A stretch of 64,000 nucleotides of DNA, taken from contig JAHYIO010000005.1 in NCBI GenBank assembly GCA_020543525.1, positions 496,001-560,000 of the forward strand, given 5' to 3'. This document shows positions 22,941 through 35,076 of this stretch, in pieces. Source of the DNA: Coriolopsis trogii (Eukaryota > Basidiomycota > Agaricomycetes > Polyporales > Polyporaceae). Under the pieces are notes generated by a model, which was given only the letters and a program-made list of their open reading frames with translations, made no database searches and was not told where the DNA came from. A program made the position numbers and the translations under genes. Position 1 is the first letter of the stretch, and every line of letters starts with the position of its first letter.

Positions 22941-23998
22941 GTGAATGTCCTACTCACAGTGTTCCTATACGCCATGATGACACTTGATCTTTCTACGGAC
23001 ACTTGGGAAAATAGGAGAGTGAGGGATTAGACGTTACCCGAGAGACCTAGGTTGCGATGAGCAGCGAATAACGCGCCCTGTACTGCTCCTTATATCCCCA
23101 TACACGAAGGTCAAAGCGACCCTACGACGTACCGTACCCGGTACAAGCGCAGTACAAGCTCGAGTGGCTCAGTCAAAGCGCGAGTGAATCAGTCAAAGCG
23201 CGAGTGGATCAGTCAAAGCGGGAGCTCTGGTTGCCAGCTCGAACACTTGCGTCGTACCGAATATACATCATGTCAAAGCGTCAGGCTCTGGACTCCTTAT
23301 GCTTTACCAGTCTGTTGTAGATGTCGGTTTCCGTTCTCGCCTCGCGTGCACTCGACGCTGACGACTTACCACCCGGCATGCAAGAGCCGTTGGCATAGTA
23401 CCTCCGCACGACTTGGACGAAGCTTGAGATGCCGTCAATCAAACAATGAACCACTGCGATTGAACACAAAAGGCAATAAGGTTGCAAGCCCAGACCTGCA
23501 TCGCAATTATGAGTACGTATCAGTGCACATGTGGTTTGGCACTGGCCAAGGCAACCGTGCATGAGAGGTTGTACGGCGCACCACGCTAGTTCGACTCCTA
23601 ATTGTCTCGTACATAAGTGAGACTCTGTGACGCTGGTGGATGAGGGTCGTGGAACAAGGCGCGAACTGTACCAATGGACTTACTATGTATTACGTTTACG
23701 TAAGGCGAGTAAGTAACTCCGTGGGAATAGTTGTGACTTCGGCTGGGGCTTACAGTGTAACTACAGTTAGACTTACGGCTACTCACTTCACTTCGACATC
23801 TCTTCTGACTGCGGGTGATGGCGACCATGATTCAGAATTCAAAGCTTCATCAAAGCCTGGCTGCAGCAAACGCTAACGGCGCTAGTAATTCGCAAATACG
23901 GCGCTCCCATCTACGTGACCTGCCTACTCTGAAAAATCATCTGTGCCTCTATGCCCAACTCGAACTCTGGCTATGATTGTCGCCCGAGTTGTCCCACC
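22941..23998. other. Intergenic region with a short tandem repeat
   Basis: Contains the F-box promoter (a TTATAT element near 23090) and the 20-bp repeat at 23161-23220. No gene recognised; the ORFs at 23184-23876 lack support. Confidence 0.45.
23161..23220 (+). repeat. 20-bp tandem repeat, three copies
   Basis: Three head-to-tail copies of CGAGTGGCTCAGTCAAAGCG with one- or two-base differences lie about 220-280 bp upstream of the F-box start. A GTCAAAGCG word recurs near 23112 and 23272, so it may be a dispersed promoter motif. Confidence 0.75.
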
Positions 23999-26199
23999 TC
24001 ACAATTTGATTTCAGTACCCTCACGGCGGCCATCGTTCGGCATCAGACCAAGTTCGATGGCTTTGATCTGCAGCGCCTATCCATCCGAACAGAGTCAACG
24101 AAGATCTCTCGGGGTGCGACGCGCTAGAACATACCAGCGTCTTGGACAGGAAACGTGAAGTGAAGAAGTCGCCGGTGGCAAACCACAACTGTAGGAACGT
24201 CGCCGATGTCAGCGCTCAACTTTCAACCCCAAGTGCTCCGTGAGCCACTCACCCCAGGCTGTCCAGACGGACGGTAGCTGCCTTTCAGCTCGCCTTCCTC
24301 GTCGAGTCCGTATACCTCTTCGGTCTTGTCGATCACCTCCTTCCCGAACAGCTCGATGTTGGTCTCACGGATGTGCACGTATCCCGTGCTGCAAGGCAGA
24401 CCATCATCAGCTTGTCTATCATCCCAGTAGGTCATGGCACTTACGCGAAGACCACAACGTCGGCGGGAAGCTCCGTGTCGTCACTGAGAATCACGCTAGT
24501 GCCCGTGAACTCCTTGAGCGAGACGCCAGCCTTCACTTGAATCCTTCCATCAGCAATAAGGTCGGCACCCCCCTTGTCCATCCCTACCGCCACTGCGCGT
24601 CAGAAAACGCTCTAACGCTCGAAAGGAAACCTGTCCCTTACAATAGCCTATCAGAAGCGCCGTCAGCTCACATCGTACCCGCGAAACACCGTACACACTG
24701 ACCTCCAAGCCGCTCGAACACGAGCGGATAAACGCCCTGTCCCTCCGGCCCCAAATCAAAGTCGAAGCCCCCGGCACGAAGCTTCGCATGCAACTCCTTG
24801 TTCGCCTCCCAAGCCTCCGCCTGGCCCTCGACCAGCAACTTTTTGAGCAGGCCGAGCGGCATCGCCCCGAAGCGAAAGTCGGACACGTCCAGCGGGACCC
24901 CCTCAGGGAAGGCCCCCCTGACCTGATTGCACACGTACTCGCGCGTCATGACGCACGCGCGCGAGCGCTGCACCATCGTCACCGATGCGGCGCCCTTGAG
25001 CGCGAGGTCCTGGCAGATATCGATAGCGCTGTTCCCGGCTCCAACGACGACAGCGTTCATGCCCTTGAACAGGGCGCCTCCAGGGAAGACAGACGAGTGC
25101 ACGCGCGTGCCCCTGAACCGCGCTACTCCTGGGACAGCGGGGATGTTGGGTCGCCCGAGAGTGCCGGTGGCGAGGACAATGTGCGCGGGCTTGAGGTGGA
25201 CGCGAGTGCCGTCACCGCGGGTCACGGTGACGGCCCAGCGGTGTGCCGAGTGGTCGTACACAGGACGATCTATGATCTCGGCGTTCGTCCAGACGATGAG
25301 ATCCTGGATGGAGGCGTAGTGTTCGAGCCAGTCGGCGATCTTGTCCCGAGGCGTGTACTCGGGCCAGTTAGATGGGTATGGCTGGTAGAGTACTAGGCAA
25401 AAAGCGTGGTACATGAGCGAAGGTCCGAGAGCATCGGCAGAACGCCTGCTCACAGGTATGGTGCTTCCGCGTGGTGTGGAGCGTGAGTGCGGGGTATCGC
25501 TTCCGCCAACTATCCCCAACACGGGGGTGCTTCTCGATGACTAGAGTAGGAATGTTCATCTGCTTGAAGCGCGCCGCTATCTGTAGGCCGGTCTGAGCCG
25601 CCCCAACTGCATGACAGAATGTCAGCATGGAAGCTAAAGTGAAGTGGCAAGAATTTCATACGGATGACAACGTAAGGGTCGGCCTCGACGCTACGCACAT
25701 AGTCAGCGAAGTCTTGTTGCATGTCCCTGCCGGGAACGTCGGTGACGTCGTCTCGCCAGGGTAAGGTGCTGAGCTCCTCGTGTCCTGGGAGATCCCGAAG
25801 GGCGGTCAGGACGGTGAAAGCTCGATATACGCCAGAGGAGTCAGGGAGAAGCCGGACGTGCGCATGGCCGTGGCCGTGATTACACTCGAAGGTGAAGGCT
25901 AGCTCGACCCCGGTCCCTTTGCTGTTGGGTGCAACATAAGGACGGGGTGCAAGCTCAGGGGTGTTATCAATATTGATGTCTGCGATATGAGCATCGGACA
26001 GCCATCTAGAGAGGTACGCGAGAATCTTCTCCCGTCCGGCGAGGGAGCGTATGTCCCACGTGAAAACGAGGAGGTCGCGAAGCCACCCGTCGGGGAGAAA
26101 GAGGTCGGCAAAAGCTTGCACATCCGCATTCTGGAGAGCAGAAGTGGACGCAGAGAGCCAAGCAAACGCTACGGATCGAGGGTTGGGTTCGAGGGCCAT
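23999..26199 (-). CDS. Flavin-containing monooxygenase-like protein with NTF2/SnoaL-like N-terminus
   Basis: Exons in order of transcription: 25662-26199, 25454-25606, 24703-25392, 24642-24647, 24445-24592, 24253-24388, 24135-24188 and 23999-24067; 1794 nt, 597 residues. Residues 1-165 form an NTF2/SnoaL-like module (FLPDGWLRD, GREKI). A FAD-binding Rossmann motif follows, VILGAAQTGLQIAARF, in which the second Gly of GxGxxG is Ala. Then come RVGDSWRKRYP, an NADPH-type VVGAGNSAIDI motif, the FATGY motif and the C-terminal FATGDFF block. Such enzymes oxidise unknown small molecules or act like Baeyer-Villiger/FMO enzymes; the substrate cannot be read. The start at 26199 is preferred for its ACA-ATG-G context; upstream in-frame Mets exist at 26226 and 26286. 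One exon is only 6 nt. Confidence 0.85.
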
Positions 26200-27554
26200 T
26201 GTGCTCAGGGAGATGGGCTTCAACATGGCTAGCTTGGGCCAATTTATGCAATTCTTGAGCGGTACGCTAGGATTGCGTGAGCCCATCGGTGATTCCTTGG
26301 CGCATGTGGGACAAAACTCATGACCTATGAATTCGACAACAGAGCGGCGTCTAGCGGGTTAGTCTCTCCATCACAGCGTCTAGGTGTACTTACATGACTA
26401 TTGGACATAGATATCCAAGATGACTTCCTCCGGGGCGTCCATGGATTACCTTTTGAAGCTGCCAAGCAGGGACACGAATCAACGCGAGAGTTAGCGCAAA
26501 CCGATTGTGACGGAAGCCCCGGAAGCCCGCCTACAATCGTCCTACAGACACTGCGATTGAACTATGATATGATATTAGCGGTGCCGGAGGCCTGTGGAGA
26601 ACGAACCAAGTATGCGAGTCATAGGTGACTTACTCGCACGATGTGAATGACAAGTTGGTATGTCTTGACCACGTACCGTCCTCCGATGCGGTAAAACACT
26701 CAATGTGACAAGACAAGCAGCCTTGACAGGTTCACCGCTCTTTTAGAGCCCGAAGTCGTCATGAAAGACTCCCGAGGCACATGGATGCGGTGATATCGTT
26801 GGATGGTAACTGCATATCGTTGGATGGTAACTGCATATCGTTGGATGGTACCTGCATATCGTTTTGCTTCGGACTGTATGCCATGAAGCGGTCACAGCAG
26901 TAGCAGCTGTCTGCATGACTAGTCGGGTAGATTGTCAGTGCTTCAGTAATTCTTTCCCAGGATATAGAGAATCATTTGCGGATACCAGAGAGTCAAGTAA
27001 GGATGACAAGGAAATAGGTAGCTATAGGAGCAGGCGGACACACTGATAGAAGACCGGCAAACACCGGCGGGCTTCGAACCTAGTTCCATACCAATCTCAC
27101 AGGCGTCTATCCCGCACTACTACCACCAACAATTGTTACAATGCAATAACCTTCCTCGATCTCAAATCATTTCAAACTCGAGAAGTAATCAAGATAAGAT
27201 TTTGCGTACACCGTTCGTGAATTTCGCTGTTCCCACTGCCCTCAGGTCAGAGGAATATCTGGCGCCTTTGAGATCGTAGTAGGGCACAGTCAAGGCACAG
27301 TGGTGAAAGGAGAACTTGCTTCAGCTGTATGTCTGTCGCGCAGAGTGTAGTCAAACTTCACGAGTTAGTCTTTATGTCCCTTGGAATGGGACTCAATAAC
27401 GTTTGTTTGCTAGTTACGCTGAACTGATTATGTGCGCTCTTACGTGGGGACCATCTCGAACAACGGTGACATTCGCCCATCAACGATTATACATGCTTGT
27501 GCAGAGCCGTCGGTCCTGACCGACATCCCAAACTCAATCCTGATTCAAGATGAA
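26200..27554. other. Intergenic region with a 21-bp tandem repeat
   Basis: 1.35 kb with no recognisable gene. It holds the 21-bp repeat at 26793-26863. Short ORFs are unsupported. Confidence 0.5.
26793..26863 (+). repeat. 21-bp tandem repeat, 3.4 copies
   Basis: The unit ATATCGTTGGATGGTAACTGC occurs three times head to tail (third copy with one change), plus a partial fourth. The copies are almost identical, so the array is young. Confidence 0.85.
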
Positions 27555-28319
27555 TCATGCAGGGACAGAGCTGCGGGTGGTGGCAGCACTTGAGGTAGAT
27601 GCGCCACTGGTGGTCGGAACGAAAATGGTAGACGTCGCGGTAGCGGTGACGATGGAAGTGCTCGTAACAATAGTGGTCGATGTGGACGTCTTCGTTGTAG
27701 TTGACGTAGTAGTAGTCGTACGCAACGCGGGAGTTGCAGTGACTGTCGCCGTCGTGAGCGCGGTGCTCATCGTGTTGACCGTCGAGGTGCGCGTTAACGT
27801 GCTTGTGCTCGTGGAGGTAGTGGTGAAGGTCGAGGTCACTGTCGCGGTCACGGTACTGGTTGGGCGAGCGACGCTGGAGCCGCTCGGAGTGGATGTGACC
27901 ACACCGCTTGAGGAGGATGCGGCTGCACTGCTCGAGGATGAAACAGCGCGATTCGCCTTCGCGGCCTGACGGCGGGCGACCTCCTGGAAGTAGTTCCCAC
28001 TTGAACGCTTGCTTGGCGGCGTCGGAGTGGCAGGAACGGATGGTGTCTCGGTAACCACATTCGTGGGTGCAAAGGTCTCAATGATGGTGGACGTGATGCA
28101 ACCGATCAGAGACGGGGTTGGGGCTGCAGGTGCACTGGGCACAATGACCGGTTTTGAGGGCAAGGCGCTCATTTCAGGGTGTGAATAGTCTGGTTGACAA
28201 GATCATGGTCAATTCAAAGGAGCTATATGCAACTATTCCGAGTACGTACTTTGAGCTTGTGTACCAGCACAAGCAGCGAGAACAAGACCAGCGAGGGTGG
28301 AGAATCTGGCAGTGTACAT
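27555..28319 (-). CDS. Secreted Thr/Ser-rich (mucin-like) protein A
   Basis: Two exons, 28250-28319 and 27555-28189, phase-1 intron, 705 nt and 234 residues. The first exon encodes a signal peptide (MYTARFSTLAGLVLAACAG). After a short segment with SLIGCITSTI comes a KRSS basic patch, a poly-Ser region, and then a long Thr-rich tail with VTSTST, TATVTATP and TTTTT-type repeats, expected to be heavily O-glycosylated. There is no hydrophobic GPI tail. It may be a cell-wall or extracellular mucin-like protein; function unknown. It is divergent from a gene at 28950 of the same architecture whose first exon is also exactly 70 nt. A TATA box sits about 110 bp upstream. Confidence 0.78.
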
Positions 28320-28430
28320 AGTCGCGAGTGAGGAGTGAACGCGGATCGGATTCAACGAAGTGGTTCGTGAATTGTCTGTGGCTGGTGAGATGTGTGCTGA
28401 TGGATGAGATTGTAAGCAGAACCGATGACC

Positions 28431-28439
28431 TTTATATAT
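28431..28439 (-). promoter_or_regulatory. TATA box of Thr-rich gene A
   Basis: Reverse complement reads ATATATAAA, 112-120 bp upstream of the ATG at 28319 and on the correct strand. Confidence 0.55.
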
Positions 28440-28949
28440 GTAGCGCAGGATAGGGGATCCCTGGGTGACAGACGCAGGGCAAGATATACTTTGCACGAAC
28501 TGGGAAGCCAGCACGAGACATCTCCGCGATTAACATCGTAACAACAATGTTGGTCCGCGAACATGGTGGTTGCGGTCCTAGAGATAGGCGCTCAGTCAGT
28601 CCGCACCGGGTTACCATTCCGGGGCATCCGCCACGACGGCCCGCAACTCCGAAACGACACTCATGAGCGCCTACTGACATCTCGTAACGGTTCTCCTACT
28701 ACTCCGTCCGGTTCAAATCACTCATTCCTGCCGGACGTGCGAGCAAGAACAAGGAATTGACACGTAGCTTGAACGTAATTGCACTACCTAGCCTCAAATC
28801 ATGACATCCGACTCCATGTTAGTGGTCATCGAGCAAGGACGACAGAAAGGTTCAAAAAGATACGTTCAAACAGCACTGGACGCTCTCCACATACATTCCA
28901 TTACACCAACGAAACACTTTTTCTCTTTACCTACACATATACTCGAACC

Positions 28950-29650
28950 ATGTTTGCTGTGAAATTTGCCGCCATCGTTGCCGCCAGCTTGACTCTCGTC
29001 GGAGGCGTCAGTGCCATCAGTGAGTTCCTACAAACATAAACCATGGACACTGTCAGCTTAACAAATTCTCAGTGGTACCCCCCAAGTGCACAGCCGCGAG
29101 CACCGTAACAGAGACGGTCACTTATAGCACGGTCTCCTACATCACCGTCACGACCACTGCCTCCGTCGGCCTCCCAGTCACCACTCCTGCTCAAGTGCCA
29201 CACCGTCGGAGGGAGGACGCTGATGATGGAGACTCTTCGACCGATCCGGAGTCCAGCGACGGCAACTCGTCTACGGACCCCGACGCGGACACGACCCCCG
29301 ACTCCGAGCCGGCGACTGGGAAGACAACGGGCTCCTCCACCAGCACAACTGCAAGCACTTCCAGTTCTTCGAGCAGCTCGTCAACACTCGGCACATTCAC
29401 CGTGACATCGATGTCCGTCGTACCCACTACCACAACTGTCACCTCCGTCGCCTCCCTCACGAAGACCATCACCTCCACAAGTACCGGAGTCACGACGAGC
29501 ACTATTCGGGTCACCTCCACGCCCACGTCAACCGTGACACGCACGAACACTGCGACTGCTAATACGGTCACCACCACTACGAGCACCCGTGTCGTACCCT
29601 CAACTACAACCACCACTGTAACCGTCACTGGCACTGCTCGTCGCGGTTGA
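28950..29650 (+). CDS. Secreted Thr/Ser-rich (mucin-like) protein B
   Basis: Two exons, 28950-29019 and 29073-29650; 648 nt, 215 residues. The first exon encodes a signal peptide (MFAVKFAAIVAASLTLVGG) and ends in a phase-1 intron, as in gene A. The mature part starts with VPPKCTAASTVTETVTY, then a basic HRRRED patch (possible processing site), an acidic STDP-type repeat segment, a poly-Ser run and a long Thr-rich tail (SVVPTTTTVTS, TRTNTATANTVTTTT). Only one Cys is seen after the signal. No GPI tail is visible. It is likely an O-glycosylated wall or extracellular protein. The arrangement and exon structure point to an inverted duplication with gene A followed by strong divergence. Confidence 0.8.
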
Positions 29651-30061
29651 GTGTCGATATCGGAGTGATATATCATGGAGTCACTGGAGGATGTCCATGT
29701 ATACCATCTGCCTTTGTAATGATGATACGTCAGCTTCCATGCCTATGCATACCCCGAACGACCCACCTGTTTTACGAGCGCGAAATAAGCACCCAAGATG
29801 GTCGAAACCTACTCACAGTAAGGTCATAGCGGCAGATTCAGATATCAGCTTCAGACCCGGAAAGATATCTCGTGCACCTGGTACATGAGATAGGTTCACA
29901 ACTTCGGCTCTACCTACGCTGTCTCCACTTCATCCGCCACACTCCTGCCGTCATTGCCTCCCGCAGTCTCCGCTGTGAGTCCGCAGATCAGTGAACTGCT
30001 CGCTCGCTGCAGATCCATCCACATATCCGAGCTACACCAGCAATACCAGTGCGCGCAGTAT
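29651..30061. other. Intergenic region
   Basis: About 410 bp between convergent genes; nothing recognisable. Confidence 0.5.
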
Positions 30062-32207
30062 TCATGCACCTTCAATCTGTTTGACAGGACCGGTAAACCA
30101 CTTGCGTGCGCTCAGAAGCCAAAAGCCCATCGAGTAGGCAACGACGATCCCAACCGCAACAACGGCATAATTGAGCGTCTGGGTGTTGACCGGGTTTGCC
30201 TGTGGCAGCACGAACGCGATAGAGATGAAGAGGATCCAGACGCAGGCGATGACCGCGACAGGGTACGAGAATGGCCCGAGGTGGAAGGGTCCTCGCTTGA
30301 ATCGTTTTCGGTAGATCACTCGGAGTGCGATGGGGATCCCTGAGGATGGAGCAGCGATGAGTATGATGACTCACGTACATGTCAGGTTGAGTGTGAGACT
30401 GACCGTAGGAGATGTACAAGCCGATTGTCGAAATGCTTGTCACGGCCGAGAACGCGACCGAGCTACCAAGACTGGGCAGGGCTAGGAGGAAGCTCAAGGT
30501 ACACGCCAGCCATACTAGATGCACCCCCTTCAGCTCATCCCCTGGGCGGTTGTGGGGCCCATAGGAGACACGTACCGGTACGAATAGGCGACTTGGTCTT
30601 TTCATCGACCTTGTGGAAGAACCTGTGTCCCGGAATGCCGCCGTCGCGTGCAAACGCGTACATCATACGGCTGTTAGACGTGACAGAAAACGTGCCGCAG
30701 AAGAACATCGCGCCGATAGCGATCACCATGAGGACGATCGCACCCTTCTCGCCGACAGTATCGAGAAAGATGTGCGGGACGGGTTGACCGTTCGGGGCGC
30801 CCACAGTAGCATCAAAGTCTTGGATGGAGAATAGCAAGCCCAGAATGAGGAACCAGCCGAGGACGGCTGAAGATCCAATGGCCATGACAATTCCCAGAGA
30901 CCCCGACATTGCTGCGTTATGTGTCTCTTCCGTCATCTACCAGTTGAGCAAACAACCCTGGGTCAGAATGCGCCCCCGCGACCCTCGCAGAGAAGCCACC
31001 TACATGAGCACTGCCATCGAAGCCTGAGTAGGATGAACAGATTAGAGATGAGTCACGGCACGAGCTTCAGTGGCTCTCACCTGACAACGAATACTGCGCC
31101 ATGAGTATGCCAATGACCACAACGTAAGCAGGACTTGCACGCTCTCCCCACCCTACTCCGTCCACCCCAGTGTTATCAATGAACGTCTGAAAGACAAACT
31201 TCGCAGACTGGTGGCTGGGCGCCGCCGCGAGCACCGCAATGATTATCGCGGTAGTCCCGATAGCATGCCACCAAATAGAGACGTTGTTGATGTACTTGAG
31301 CAGGTGTACGCCAAACGTGTTGATTAGTCCTTGGCAGATGAGTACCCCAGCATAGATACCGAGTGTGATCCCCGGTGTGGGGGCGAAGCTAGTGTTGAAT
31401 GTTGCTGCGGTTCCAAGGAAGTTCGCAGCCGTGAAACTGAAATATAGCGTCAGGCGGGCGTTCGGGAGGAGCTCCCTGTTCCACTAAACGGACATACCCG
31501 ATGGCGGTCGTGACAGCGACCTGACCGAGGAGGTTGAACCAGCCATTCACCCAAGCCGCAAATGCAGCATGTTTGGGCTCTGATAGCATCGCGGCCCAGA
31601 AATATGGACCGCCACTGGTAGGATGCGCACTGCAGATCTCTGCGCAGCATTTATGATCTTCGACCGAGTATACACGTGGTACAGCACGCACCACCCATAG
31701 CGAGACCGACCATCATGGTAAAGAAGGCTGCACATGTCGACGTTGAGCTACGATGAACTCCTAGAGGAGTCTCAAGACACTCACAGACGACTACCCAGCC
31801 CCAGACGATCACAGCCGGACCACCGGTGTTCTACGTTCTTGAATCAAGCTTCCAATGCGCGGAGACAGGAAAGGCACCACCCACCAAGCCATACAAGAAT
31901 AGGGAAGGCACACCAGTGATCACCGAGATGATCGAGAAGGACACCCCGAAGTTCTGCGATGGAGCCTGGATCAACCGCTACCCATAGTCCGACCTCAATT
32001 GGGGTACGTCATGGAACACTTGCTTGTAGTAAAGTTAGATCGCGTCTGTGAGAGCCATGAGAACAACAAGTAGAGTCTTCACCACTGAAGTCGTCCAGCA
32101 AGTACTCACTTGAGCTCCTGTTTGTATCCCATTCGCGCCAGCTCGTTCTCGTCGTTCATCATCGCAGGCGTGCCGCCATTCTTCTCTACCGAAGACATGT
32201 CGCTCAT
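30062..32207 (-). CDS. Amino-acid/GABA-type permease (APC superfamily)
   Basis: Eleven exons: 32110-32207, 32024-32045, 31885-31953, 31785-31830, 31692-31727, 31498-31639, 31081-31436, 31004-31023, 30576-30936, 30404-30514 and 30062-30339; 1539 nt, 512 residues. The signatures of the fungal UGA4/BIO5-like group are present: QNFGVSFSIISVITG in the first membrane span, EICSAHPTSGGPYFW, NGWFNLLGQVA, FDGSAHMTEETHNA and the SRMMYAFARDGGIPGH loop. About twelve hydrophobic segments are expected. It should import GABA, choline or related amino compounds at the plasma membrane; which one cannot be read. The second intron (31954-32023) needs a GC donor. Two exons are only 20-22 nt. No stop or frameshift interrupts the model, although many of its parts are hidden by introns. 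Confidence 0.87.
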
Positions 32208-32857
32208 GGCTACCTTTCACCGTGCTAGGGGGGGAGGGGGAAGAAGAGAGGGATAGACAGGCTCTAGCCGTGGACATGCTACGACACCTATCGCACGCCT
32301 AGAAGCACACACGCAACACTCGACTCTGGCGGAGTACAGATAACGTGCGCTCTACCGAGCAAAGCTAGAGTCAGTTGGAGCGGTGGCTCGGCTGTGAGAG
32401 TTTCAGCCAGCAACTTCCCCTTCCTGGCTTATGACTACCCCGTGCATTCAATGCCACACTTCACCAATAGGCGTGCGTATCACTGGCATACGACAAAGTG
32501 CATGCGAGAGAATTGAACGGGGCATCAGGTGTGAGACCGAGAGGTGGAGATCAATTCCCATGAGAAGGTCGACGGGGTCGGTATGGATCGCATAATTTCC
32601 TCGGCCACGCATAGAAGCGATTATAAGGCCCGCGATATGGAGGAGCCCAAATGGGGTTTGAGCGGAAGGCTAAGAGCGTCTCGGACGCTCATCGGTATTC
32701 CTGACGCGCTTCAAGCAACGTTTTGTGAGGGGCTCGATGGAGCTCATAGGGAGACTAGATCCAAAGTCATAATTTACAGAGATCGGATAGCAAGCAAGGC
32801 ATCCTGAGGGAAGGAATGAGGATACACCTTCGTCTTCGAGCAAAGAGGGTCCAATCA
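32208..32857. other. Intergenic region
   Basis: Promoter of the permease and 3' flank of ATG22. A short G-rich tract at 32228-32241. No gene recognised. Confidence 0.5.
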
Positions 32858-35076
32858 TCAGCGCGCAGCCGTGGCCCGATAGCGTTGAGCATCCTCTCGA
32901 CCGCGACTCACGTCGACGGACATCAGAATGGGCACAGCGGACCATATCATGAACACCAGGAAGAAGAACGAATAGCGAATGTTTCCCGTCGTGTCCGCGA
33001 TGAGGCCTACGATGAGCGGGCCGACGAAAGAGCTCGACTGTGAAATGAGGAAGTCAGCTTAGAGCTAGCAGATCGCGACATGCGAACACTTGCCTTGTCG
33101 GTGATGGAAAACAATCCATACCACCGGGCCTCTTCGCCTGGAGGGATGAACTCCGCGTAGAACGCGCGCGCGTACCCCTGGAATGCACCATACACAGAGC
33201 CCTGCCCATACTAGTCAGCCACATAGAACGCCGCGCCAAAGTGCATCTTGACTCACAAAGTACACAGCGAGGGCATACATCTCTCCGGGGGTCGTCAACC
33301 CGCCAAATTTAACGCTCCCACGTTGGAACAAGGGCAAGAAACCAAGACATCCATAGGCGGGGATCGCGGACGCCATCGCGACGAGTATGACCAGCACCCG
33401 CAAATTCGACCATCCCATGCGGCGCTGCAACGCAGGCCACGCGAGTGAGCCTAGTATGCCCGCTGTCGGCGAGAGGGCTCCAATCAGGATAAGCGAAGAC
33501 GCGGGCATGTGCAGCGTCGTCTTTGCGAACAAGAGCGCGGTGGACGTGATCGTCGTGAATCCGTCAGACAGGAGGAACCACGCAGCGAGGTATATGAAGG
33601 TGTTCCGGAGCCGCTTGATCTCGCGCCAGCGGAGCATCTGTCCGAGTCTTTTCCACGCCCGTACGATCTCGCGCGACATGGTCCAGTTGGCCTCGACCTC
33701 CAAACGCGCCGTCTCGAGTTCACGGCCGCCCTCGTTCGCAAGCGCGATTGCCCCTGTAGGCGTCATGGCTGACGCTCCCGGAAGCCACGCCGCAGCGGGC
33801 AGTGAGAAGAGAGCCCACCACAGTCCACTGAGGCCTATCGCAAGTCGGAGGGCGTCCGTAGAGCCATTCATCGCACGCACAGGGATAAGAGCGAGTAATA
33901 GCATCACTATTCCCGCCGCATAGCCAAGCGCGATTCCCTGAGAGGAAATTCGTGACGTTGTCGAGGAGAGTATCTTGTCGTGCCTTGCCTTGGCTTCGCT
34001 CACAGCAGAGTCCAAGTCGCTATGGTACGCGTTCGCGCGGGCGAGAAGGGGTTCGTCGGCTCCAGTCTCGCCTTCGCCTTCGCCTCCTTCGTCTGCAGCT
34101 CCGACCGAATGAGTACGGGTGAGACGTACCAGCTCGGCGCGAGCTGAGACGACTTCCTGTGTGCTGTGTGCGAGAGTGGGTATGTAGGCATTCAGAGCGA
34201 CGATGGACGCCCCGAAGCCAACGTTGGCGCAGATTGCCAGAGGGGCCACTAGAGGCCATACTGGCGAAGATGATGGCAGGAGGAGGAAAAGGATGGCGGA
34301 GAACGATCCAAGTGCTGCGAATGATACTAACAGAGTTTTGCGATACGGTGCTGGAAGTCACACTATATGAGGGCTATGCATTGAGGTATGAATACGGCGG
34401 GCAAAGCGCTGTGTCTCGTAGAGTGGAATGGCGGGCGAAATGGGCTCGAGTTCTGTCCCTATATATTGCTACGTCATTTCACCCGACATTTCCCTCGTAC
34501 GAGATACGGCGTTCTGCTCGCCATGTGATGGCGAAAGGGAAACTCACGATGATCAGCTATCCCGCCCATGGAGATGACTGTGAGGGCCTGGAGGGCCACA
34601 GAGGCTGAATAGACATATAGACTGAGGACGAAGGCCATTCGAGGGATATTCACAGACTCGACAGGCGCAGATGCTCACCTGAAGCTTGCACTATCTATCC
34701 AGAGCCAACCAATCTTCACGACACACCGAGTGTCTGTATGCGCATCGCTCGTCGCAGACCCTGTACACTGCCGCGTCTTGTCTGGTAGCAGATAACCGTT
34801 GTCGCTGGAGTAGTTGAGAAGAGACAAAAGCATTATATTGTTTGTGACTAACCGAGCAAACTGTTCCAAGCATATAGGAAGGAAGAGGGTCAACGAGACT
34901 ATAACGAAGACCTCACTAGAAACACTTGTTATGAGTACGAGACAGACCATGCGCATACATACATACCTTGCAAACGCGTAACTAAACCATCCTCTCAGAT
35001 GCCTGCAATATTTCTGCTTGTCGAACTTGGGCAGTTCTGCGGGGTCGTAGTCGATATTAGTATGAGTGTCGGACAT
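32858..35076 (-). CDS. atg22: ATG22-like vacuolar amino-acid effluxer (autophagy-related MFS protein)
   Basis: Seven exons: 34967-35076, 34853-34915, 34679-34804, 34548-34621, 33257-34350, 33094-33201 and 32858-33037; 1755 nt, 584 residues. The N-terminus has the ATG22 pattern RGWFSYAFASEVF, followed by FLPICLEQFARDNGYL. The central part has ANVGFGASIVALNAYIP and a long hydrophilic loop. The C-terminal half has FLLSDGFTTITSTALLFAKT, GSVYGAFQGYARAFYAE, FIPPGEEARWYGLF and SFVGPLIVGLIAD, all typical of ATG22. It exports amino acids from the vacuole after autophagic breakdown. The intron at 33038-33093 has a GC donor. The intron at 34351-34547 is unusually long for this window. It lies head to tail with the permease, so import and vacuolar efflux genes are neighbours; no shared control is visible. 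Confidence 0.9.

Noticed and set aside
27060..27130. tRNA-like minus-strand segment with GGTTCGAA
   Set aside because: The T-arm stem does not pair and no acceptor stem closes, so it is not a tRNA.
33387..33923. Plus-strand ORF of 178 codons inside ATG22
   Set aside because: Antisense to a well-supported membrane-protein exon; Arg/Ser-rich shadow.
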